Assembly (NCBI RefSeq): GCF_000478585.1
Contig: NZ_ARWI01000001.1
Span: 434,001-498,000, forward strand
Direction of reading: 5' to 3'
Source: Thiomicrorhabdus sp. Kp2
Lineage (GTDB): Bacteria > Pseudomonadota > Gammaproteobacteria > Thiomicrospirales > Thiomicrospiraceae
Length of the DNA stretch: 64,000 nt
How positions within the stretch are numbered: position 1 is the first letter of the stretch; every line of letters begins with the position of its first letter. This document shows positions 58,373-64,000 of the stretch, piece after piece. A model generated the notes under the pieces. That model searched no databases and was not told the origin of the DNA. It saw only the letters and a program-made list of their open reading frames with translations. Made by a program: the position numbers and the translations under genes.

Positions 58373-59725
58373 ATGAATATACTTATTGTCGATCCATCCA
58401 ACAGTTATCGTAATGTTATCAAGCTCACTTTAAGTAATGAAGATACACAAATCACCGAGGCCACTAAGGGAAGCGATGCTTTAGCTTATTTAAAAAAACA
58501 CACTCCTTCTGCCATTTGTATAGCACATGAACTTGGAGACATGGACAGTTTTACATTTCTAAAAGAACTAAAGTCCAACAAAATCTTAAGCAACACGCCC
58601 AAATTTTTACTCACCTCAAATCATTCGCCCGATTTTAAACGCCAAGCCTACGACGCTGGCTTTACCGAAGTATTTATTAAATCCGATTTTCCAACGCTAA
58701 AACGTGCGCTGCATAGCTTAATGCTTTATGCCACACTTAACATATCCGCTCGTGTTCTTTATGTAGAAGACACCCAAAGCACCGCAGACTTTACCAGCCA
58801 TATTATGCAATCGGCAGGCTGGAAAGTGACACACGTTAAAAGTGGCGAAGAAGCCGCCGAAATTTTAGATAAAACTAAAGCATCGTTCGATATCGTCGTA
58901 ACAGACTTGGTTTTAGAAGGTGAAGTCAGTGGCATTGGTCTAATCAACCTAATTCGTCAAGGCAATGAACGCATACGCGACATTCCTATTCTGGCCGTAT
59001 CAGGGTGGAACGATTTATTACGCCAAGTGTATGTGCTTAAACACGGTGCGGGCGACTTTATTGCCAAACCCTTTAATGAAACCGACTTTTTAGCACGAGC
59101 CATTAACCTCATTATGAGCAAACGGGCACGCGACGAACTATTAGATCAACAAGCTGCACTCTACCAAAAAGTAAATATCGATTCGCTAACAGGCATTAAT
59201 AACCGCCACTTTTTAGATGAGTATGGCGAAAATCTAGTCAGATCAGCACTCACTAAAAATGAATCGATTGCCTTGATGTTATTAGACATTGATCAATTCA
59301 AAGAGATTAACGACAAAACGGGACACTCTGCTGGCGATACCATACTCAAAACCGTTGCTTCGATTCTAAAAAACAATGGCCATGCAAACGACATCATTGC
59401 CCGCTATGGTGGTGACGAATTTGTTGTCATTATTAAAGACTTAAACAATCAAGAAGTCCTACAACGAGCCGAAACCATTCGCCAACAAGTAGCAGAAGCC
59501 AAGCCATTAGGTATTGCAGTAACCTGCTCTATCGGGCTAGCCTGTCATGATAAAAAAATTGCATTACAACTGGTCGAACTACTAGAAAACCTCAATCAAA
59601 ACCCAGAAAACATAGAACTAAACTACCAAACTCTATTTAAAGCCGCTGACCACTCTCTATACGCCGCTAAAAAAGCTGGACGCAATCAAGTCTGTATAAA
59701 CAACCTGCTTGAAGCAGAGCAATAA
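58373..59725 (+). CDS. Diguanylate cyclase with two receiver domains (REC-REC-GGDEF)
   Basis: Makes cyclic di-GMP, controlled by phosphorylation. Seen: first receiver-like domain (1-120) where the phospho-acceptor position aligns with Ala51, so it is probably unphosphorylated; second receiver (127-245) with Asp178 (VVTDLVLEG) and Lys in FIAKPF; GGDEF domain (270-445) with intact active site RYGGDEF (346-350). The usual inhibitory RxxD five residues upstream reads HAND, so product inhibition may be lost. PleD-like layout in 450 aa. Single gene, no kinase beside it. Confidence 0.92.
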   Translation: MNILIVDPSNSYRNVIKLTLSNEDTQITEATKGSDALAYLKKHTPSAICIAHELGDMDSFTFLKELKSNKILSNTPKFLLTSNHSPDFKRQAYDAGFTEVFIKSDFPTLKRALHSLMLYATLNISARVLYVEDTQSTADFTSHIMQSAGWKVTHVKSGEEAAEILDKTKASFDIVVTDLVLEGEVSGIGLINLIRQGNERIRDIPILAVSGWNDLLRQVYVLKHGAGDFIAKPFNETDFLARAINLIMSKRARDELLDQQAALYQKVNIDSLTGINNRHFLDEYGENLVRSALTKNESIALMLLDIDQFKEINDKTGHSAGDTILKTVASILKNNGHANDIIARYGGDEFVVIIKDLNNQEVLQRAETIRQQVAEAKPLGIAVTCSIGLACHDKKIALQLVELLENLNQNPENIELNYQTLFKAADHSLYAAKKAGRNQVCINNLLEAEQ

Positions 59726-59758
59726 TAGAAAAAATAAAAGATAAAAGATAAACAATCT

Positions 59759-59770
59759 ACCAGGCCTGGT
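59759..59770. repeat. ACCAGGCCTGGT copy after the GGDEF gene
   Basis: Perfect 12-mer in the gap between the convergent GGDEF and hrcA genes. Confidence 0.95.
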
Positions 59771-59838
59771 AAATCGTAAAGCTATTTATTTAAAGACCAT
59801 GAATAAACTAATAGCAGCTATCAAAATAAACTTAAGAA

Positions 59839-59856
59839 ATTGCGATGGCTCGCAAT
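59839..59856. repeat. Short hairpin ATTGCGA-TGGC-TCGCAAT
   Basis: Perfect 7-bp stem and 4-nt loop, followed by AACGAAG. Its wording recalls dispersed ATTGCGAG...CGCAATGACG repeats in proteobacteria (recollection). No T-run, so not an intrinsic terminator. Confidence 0.5.
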
Positions 59857-59953
59857 AACGAAGTGTATTAATTGGGCATACAGTGACTTTTTTGAAATAC
59901 CCTTACTTGCTTCCAATTCGATTAAGTAATGTAAAAGAAAGCAACTTTTTAAG

Positions 59954-60979
59954 TTACTTTTTAAGCAGTGAGCCTAGAATTTTTGCGGTCATATCAACAC
60001 GTGGTACGACTTTTTGGTAGTTCATTCGGCTTGGGCCTACTACGCCTAACACGCCTAGAATTTCGCCTTCTACTTCGTAGGGTGTGGTGATAATACTGCA
60101 GTCTTGGTAGATTTCATTACCGCACTCGTGCCCTACAAACACTTGTACACCTTGGGCTTGCATGCTTTTATCGAGCAGGGTAACCATTTCATTGTGCTGT
60201 TCAAATGCGTTAAAAAGGGCTTTTAACTTTTCTGAACTGGCAAGTTCTTGATAGTTGAGTAAGTTGGTTTTACCAGACACTAAAAACGGCATTTTTTGCG
60301 CTAGCTGACTTTCTAAAACAAAGTCGGTGGCTTGCACAATCGAGCTCATAAAATCATTGGTGGTAGAGCGGATTGTATCCATTCTATTCATTAAAAATGA
60401 TTTGGCTTCGGCTAAATTTTTACCCAAACAGTGTTCATTTAGGTAGTTGGCGGTTTGCTGGAGTTCGTCACCACTAAAGGGTTTTTCTAGCTCAATAATT
60501 CGGTTTTGTACGTCTTGGTCATTAAATACTAATACCACTAATACTCGGTTTGCACCTAACTGAATAAAATCAATATGCTTGAGAATTTCTTGCTGTTTAT
60601 TTGGCATTAATACCAAGCTGGTCATACCCGTAATGCCAGACAATATTTTTGAGGCACTCTCAAACAAGGCATCTTGATTTAAACCAACAGACAATTCATT
60701 ACGAATTGAGGCTTCTTTTTGCTGCGAGAGTGGCTCATAAGTGAGCATGGAATCTAAAAATAAACGGTAACCATTATCGGTAGGCACACGCCCTGCCGAG
60801 GTGTGTGGCGAGTGAATCAAGCCCATTTTTTCAAGGTCTGCCATGACATTGCGAACCGTGGCTGAGCTTAAACCAATATCGGGCAATTTAGCCAGTGTTG
60901 TTGACCCTACCGGCTTACCGTCGTTAAGGTATAATCCCATGAGATTTTTAAATAATAATTGTGAACGGTCGTTTAGCAT
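59954..60979 (-). CDS. hrcA: Heat-inducible transcription repressor HrcA
   Basis: Represses heat-shock operons by binding CIRCE elements. Seen: N-terminal winged helix LNDRSQLLFKNLMGLYLNDGKPVGSTTLAKLPDIGLSSATVRNVMADLEKMGLIHSPHTSAGRVPTDNGYR, and C-terminal GVLGVVGPSRMNYQKVVPRVD. 341 aa is standard. No CIRCE (TTAGCACTC-N9-GAGTGCTAA) was found in front of hrcA, grpE, dnaK or dnaJ here, so its targets should lie elsewhere (groESL is the usual one). Confidence 0.96.
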   Translation of the reverse strand: MLNDRSQLLFKNLMGLYLNDGKPVGSTTLAKLPDIGLSSATVRNVMADLEKMGLIHSPHTSAGRVPTDNGYRLFLDSMLTYEPLSQQKEASIRNELSVGLNQDALFESASKILSGITGMTSLVLMPNKQQEILKHIDFIQLGANRVLVVLVFNDQDVQNRIIELEKPFSGDELQQTANYLNEHCLGKNLAEAKSFLMNRMDTIRSTTNDFMSSIVQATDFVLESQLAQKMPFLVSGKTNLLNYQELASSEKLKALFNAFEQHNEMVTLLDKSMQAQGVQVFVGHECGNEIYQDCSIITTPYEVEGEILGVLGVVGPSRMNYQKVVPRVDMTAKILGSLLKK

Positions 60980-61007
60980 TACAGAGCTCTTTAGGGTAGA
61001 CTGCTAA

Positions 61008-61035
61008 ATTATATGAACAAGACACAGTTATTCAA
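61008..61035 (-). promoter_or_regulatory. Candidate hrcA promoter
   Basis: TTGAAT (61035-61030), 16 bp, TATAAT (61013-61008) on the minus strand. The same place reads CTTGAA-N12-GTTCATAT, a weaker sigma-32-like match, so heat control is possible. Confidence 0.55.
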
Positions 61036-61097
61036 GGTCTTAGAGAATATTTAATTACGTCTTGAGCTTAGCTGAGATTACATACGAGTTAACAAAC

Positions 61098-61973
61098 ATG
61101 TTTCAATCAATCGGAATATTTGGCAAATACACAGGCAATCAATGTTGGGAAAATATTGAAACGCTTATCGACTACCTTCACACTAAGTCTCGCACGGTGT
61201 ATTTGGATAAGCCATCCTGCAAAAAATTTCCAAAACACGGTAGTGTTGAGTTACTAGAGCGTGATGAACTCAAAGGTAAAATTGACTTGGCGATTATGGT
61301 TGGCGGTGACGGTACGTTTTTAGATGTGGCCAGAAGCATTACCGATAATGATGTGCCAATTTTGGGCATCAACTTAGGGCGATTAGGCTTTTTAACCGAT
61401 ATTTCGGCCGATGATATGATTGAAACCATGGAAGAGGTTTTGTCTGGCGTTTATCAAGAAGAACTGCGTAATGTTCTGCAGGTAAGCGTTTATGAAGATG
61501 GCGAACTGGTTTTTCAAGAAAGAGCGATTAACGATGTGGTGATTCATAAAACCGACTCTCCACGAATGATTGAATTTGAAACGTTTGTAGATGGACGTTT
61601 TTTAAACAGCCAACGTTCAGATGGTATGATTATTTCAACACCCACGGGTTCCACCGCTTATGCGTTATCGGCAGGTGGGCCGATTTTAGACCCAAACGTG
61701 GATGCCATCACCCTGGTTTCTATTAACCCACACACCATGAGCACCCGCCCATATGTGATTAATAGCAGTAGCACTGTAGAACTGCGCGCTCATGAGTATT
61801 GCGATAAAACGGCACAAATTATTTGTGATGGACAAATCACCCATGACATCTCACCAAAACACCAAACCTTTGTAAAACGTAATGAACACTACCTGCGTTT
61901 ATTACACCCAAAAAACCACGACCATTTTGAACTATTAAGAGCTAAATTACATTGGGGTGACAAGCTTTCTTAA
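61098..61973 (+). CDS. nadK: NAD kinase
   Basis: Phosphorylates NAD to NADP. Seen: GGDGTFLDVAR, NLGRLGFLTD, NDVVIHK and STPTGSTAYALSAGGPI, all hallmarks. 291 aa from the ATG at 61098; an in-frame TTG at 61062 would add 12 residues. Divergent from hrcA with about 118 bp between starts, and upstream of recN, as in the common grpE/hrcA-nadK-recN neighbourhood. Confidence 0.96.
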   Translation: MFQSIGIFGKYTGNQCWENIETLIDYLHTKSRTVYLDKPSCKKFPKHGSVELLERDELKGKIDLAIMVGGDGTFLDVARSITDNDVPILGINLGRLGFLTDISADDMIETMEEVLSGVYQEELRNVLQVSVYEDGELVFQERAINDVVIHKTDSPRMIEFETFVDGRFLNSQRSDGMIISTPTGSTAYALSAGGPILDPNVDAITLVSINPHTMSTRPYVINSSSTVELRAHEYCDKTAQIICDGQITHDISPKHQTFVKRNEHYLRLLHPKNHDHFELLRAKLHWGDKLS

Positions 61974-62070
61974 GCTGCTCCAATGCCTTCTTTTATAAGC
62001 TTTATTGGCATAACAATTAATGGTTTTTGCATTTGCACTTTTTCCGATATAATCGCAAGCAACCTAAACA

Positions 62071-62107
62071 ACCAGGCCTGGTAAATTATAAAAACACCAG
62101 GCCTGGT
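62071..62107. repeat. Two tandem ACCAGGCCTGGT copies, 25 bp apart
   Basis: Perfect 12-mers at 62071-62082 and 62096-62107 in the nadK-recN gap, 32 bp before recN. Confidence 0.95.
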
Positions 62108-62138
62108 AAAACCCATAATGTGAAATAAAACGCCGACT

Positions 62139-63809
62139 ATGCTGCAAGAACTCTCTATTCAAAACCTCGCCCTAATTGAAAAACTTCAACTGCAATTTAA
62201 TAGCGGTTTTACCACGTTAACGGGTGAAACGGGTGCGGGTAAATCTATTTTATTAGACGCTTTAGGTTTGGCCTTGGGCGAACGTGCCGACAGCTCTTTG
62301 GTTCGCCATAACACACCCAAAGCTGACGTAACCGCCCTATTTGAAATTGAAAAATTACCGCACGTACAAAACTGGATGCAAGAACAAGAGTTAGATGATG
62401 AAACCGCTTGTTATTTACGCCGTACCGTTACCTCTGAAGGGCGATCAAAAGCCTATATTAATGGCTATCCTGTGGCGGCCAATCAGCTTAAAACCTTAGG
62501 TAGTTTTTTAATCGATATTCATGGTCAACATGAACACCAAACCTTATTATCGGGCAATAAACAGCTAGATTTATTGGATGCTTACGCCAACCATCCAAAA
62601 AACTTAGCTCAAACTCAACACGCCTTTAAAGCGTGGCAAGAGGTGAAACGCAAGCTCAAGCAACTTGAAGAAGAACAGGCTGATTACCAAAGTAAGCTTG
62701 AATTGCTAAGTTTTCAAAAAAATGAGTTTGATGAAATTAATCCGCAAGAGGGTGAGTTTGAAACGCTATCTGAAGAACAGAGCCAGCTTTCACACGCCAG
62801 TGAAATCAAACTGGCTTGCGAAAAAGCCTATGTGGTAATTGAAGAAGAACAAGGTGCGGTGGATTCATTAAATCAAGCGATTCACGCTTTAGAAAGCATT
62901 GTTGAATTTAGCCCAAGTTTAGAAAGTTTAATTACCCAGCTGAATAGTAGTGTCATAGAGGTGCAAGAAGCGGCCACTGAAATTCAGCACCACGCAGAAC
63001 ACATTGAGTTAGATCCGCAACAACTACAAAACGTTGAAGAGCGTTTATCTGCCCTATTTGGTATTGCTAAAAAGTACAATATTGAAGCCGAACAACTGGT
63101 TGAAAAACAGCAACAAATACAGAGTGATTTAGAGCGTTTAGAACAGTCAGACGCCTCTTTAGAAACCTTAAAAATCGCACTTAACCAGGCCTGGTTAGAT
63201 TACCAAGAACAAGCCAATTTACTCAAAAAATCACGCCAAAAAGCGGCTAAAAACCTATCAAAAATTGTCACTGAAGGTATGCAAACATTAGGCATGCCCA
63301 ATGGTCTGTTTGAGGTAGCGTTAAGTGATGCTGAACAACCTAATGCCAATGGTACAGATAAAGTCATTTTTAATGTCACTGCCAACAAAGGCCAACCCTT
63401 ACAACCGCTGGCTAAAGTGGCATCGGGTGGCGAGTTATCACGTATTAGTTTGGCGATTCAGGTTGCTACATCAGAAGTCGCTCAACTGCCAACGCTTATT
63501 TTTGATGAGGTCGATGTGGGTATTGGTGGCGGCATTGCCGAAGTGGTTGGGCAAAAAATGCAACAACTGGGTAAAGACAAACAGATATTTTCGATTACTC
63601 ACTTGGCACAAGTGGCCTCTCATGGACACAGTCATTTACATATTGCCAAACAGACACTTAATGATTCCACCACCACAGAGGTTAAAAAACTAAGCTCAGA
63701 ACAAAGGGTGGAAGAGTTAGCGAGAATGCTTGGAGGCCTAACGCTTACCGAGCAAACCTTAAATCACGCTAAAGAGATGTTAGAGGTTGCACAAAGTAAA
63801 ACCGATTAA
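62139..63809 (+). CDS. recN: DNA repair protein RecN
   Basis: SMC-like ATPase in double-strand break repair. Seen: LQELSIQNLALIEKLQLQFNSGFTTLTGETGAGKS with Walker A, DIHGQHEHQTLL, long central coiled coils (about 150-360), signature VASGGELSRISLAIQ, Walker B TLIFDEVDVGIGG and the D-loop region SITHLAQVASHG. 556 aa is normal. No LexA box was identified upstream, though the promoter may precede nadK. A perfect palindrome copy (read L-N-Q-A-W) lies in the coiled coil. Confidence 0.96.
   Translation: MLQELSIQNLALIEKLQLQFNSGFTTLTGETGAGKSILLDALGLALGERADSSLVRHNTPKADVTALFEIEKLPHVQNWMQEQELDDETACYLRRTVTSEGRSKAYINGYPVAANQLKTLGSFLIDIHGQHEHQTLLSGNKQLDLLDAYANHPKNLAQTQHAFKAWQEVKRKLKQLEEEQADYQSKLELLSFQKNEFDEINPQEGEFETLSEEQSQLSHASEIKLACEKAYVVIEEEQGAVDSLNQAIHALESIVEFSPSLESLITQLNSSVIEVQEAATEIQHHAEHIELDPQQLQNVEERLSALFGIAKKYNIEAEQLVEKQQQIQSDLERLEQSDASLETLKIALNQAWLDYQEQANLLKKSRQKAAKNLSKIVTEGMQTLGMPNGLFEVALSDAEQPNANGTDKVIFNVTANKGQPLQPLAKVASGGELSRISLAIQVATSEVAQLPTLIFDEVDVGIGGGIAEVVGQKMQQLGKDKQIFSITHLAQVASHGHSHLHIAKQTLNDSTTTEVKKLSSEQRVEELARMLGGLTLTEQTLNHAKEMLEVAQSKTD
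63184..63195. repeat. ACCAGGCCTGGT copy inside recN
   Basis: Perfect 12-mer, read N-Q-A-W in the coiled coil. Confidence 0.95.
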
Positions 63810-63844
63810 AGAAACAACGGTTTTGCCAATCTCTAGGCAACAAA

Positions 63845-63868
63845 AAAGGGGCTATTTTCCCCTTTAAC
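63845..63868. terminator. Bidirectional terminator between recN and fur
   Basis: AAAGGGG and CCCCTTT pair across a 7-nt loop, with A- and T-runs on either side. Confidence 0.88.
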
Positions 63869-63904
63869 TATTGCCATCCCGCAAAATATAGCTACACCAA
63901 CCTA

Positions 63905-64000
63905 CTACTCTTTGGGTAAGGTTCCATAAATGACTAAGCTGTGGCCCGACAAATCATAACCATTCTCTTTGGCAATTTCTTGAATGCGCTCTTCAATAAC
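63905..64000 (-). CDS. fur: Ferric uptake regulator Fur, C-terminal end (partial)
   Basis: The window's right edge cuts this gene; the last 31 codons and a TAG stop (63905-63907) are present. The translation VIEERIQEIAKENGYDLSGHSLVIYGTL matches the end of Fur, including the helix and the HSLxxYG strand that forms part of the dimerisation domain. Fur is an Fe(II)-dependent repressor of iron-uptake genes. The DNA-binding and metal sites lie outside the window. Opposes recN, a known fur/recN neighbourhood. Confidence 0.85.
   Translation of the reverse strand, partial: VIEERIQEIAKENGYDLSGHSLVIYGTLPKE

Noticed and set aside
60973-61007. TTAGCA ... TGCTAA inverted words upstream of hrcA, resembling CIRCE arms
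   Set aside because: The spacer is 23 bp, not the 15 bp between the same words in CIRCE, the inner CTC/GAG is missing, and the left word includes the hrcA start codon.

Overview
The window is a stretch of bacterial core chromosome, AT-rich (roughly 40% GC by eye) and densely coded on both strands. Operon orders such as lepA-lepB-rnc-era-recO-pdxJ-acpS, grpE-dnaK-dnaJ, carA-carB-greA, rseC-degQ next to nadB, and hrcA/nadK/recN/fur, together with an RF2 frameshift site almost identical to that of E. coli, point to a gammaproteobacterium. AT-rich composition, a YeeE/TsuA-type sulfur transporter, NnrS, CheW, a diguanylate cyclase and an AmmeMemoRadiSam set would fit a sulfur-oxidising Thiomicrospira/Hydrogenovibrio/Thiomicrorhabdus-type organism. 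That placement is inference, not proof. No phage, plasmid, CRISPR, rRNA or tRNA gene was seen.

Layout. 0-4.4 kb: ABC exporter trio (ATPase, double-FtsX permease, HlyD-type adaptor). 4.6-8.1 kb: YeeE sulfur transporter, NnrS, and a BASS-type symporter, with conspicuous inverted repeats at the YeeE start codon and upstream of nnrS. 8.1-17.5 kb: a long minus-strand housekeeping run from rseC and degQ through lepA, lepB, rnc, era, recO, pdxJ and acpS to a DUF445 protein. 17.8-28 kb: nadB, CBS protein, peroxiredoxin, ispA, queD, cheW, ygfZ, lysS, prfB (programmed +1 frameshift). 28-31.7 kb: a DUF5610 gene behind a good sigma-28 promoter match, a NarL-type regulator and a hybrid kinase. 31.8-42.3 kb: fumC, thioredoxin, SDR, a 117-bp tandem repeat array, thioredoxin-like protein, rhlE, a MITE-like element, yaiI-type and VIT1/CCC1 genes, ROK kinase, methyltransferase, DUF455 and two small envelope proteins. 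42.4-50.3 kb: greA, carB, carA with a terminator-containing leader, and the three AmmeMemoRadiSam genes. 50.3-64 kb: NlpC/P60 lipoprotein, an MsrA-thioredoxin-MsrB fusion, a lysine-rich histone-like protein, dapB, dnaJ, dnaK, grpE, a diguanylate cyclase, hrcA, nadK, recN and the 3' end of fur.

The most striking signal cuts across all of this: the perfect 12-bp palindrome ACCAGGCCTGGT occurs 18 times (plus about ten one-mismatch copies), against a chance expectation far below one. Eleven perfect copies are intergenic and seven lie inside genes, where they are read in all three frames (PGLV, QAW, RPG), so selection or spread acts on the DNA and not on the proteins. Two pairs of copies are set 24 and 25 bp apart. 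It behaves like a genome-signature palindrome (compare cyanobacterial HIP1) or a binding, uptake or methylation site. Each copy is two abutting CCWGG sites around a StuI/HaeIII core.

A second repeat family is a long hairpin of about 85-117 bp, present as three tandem copies at 34.9-35.2 kb and as a diverged single copy between dnaK and dnaJ. Stem changes in the diverged copy are compensated, which supports a conserved folded structure. Other regulatory signals are a sigma-32-like promoter before grpE, a consensus promoter plus Rho-independent terminator in the carAB leader, and clear intrinsic terminators at most convergent junctions.
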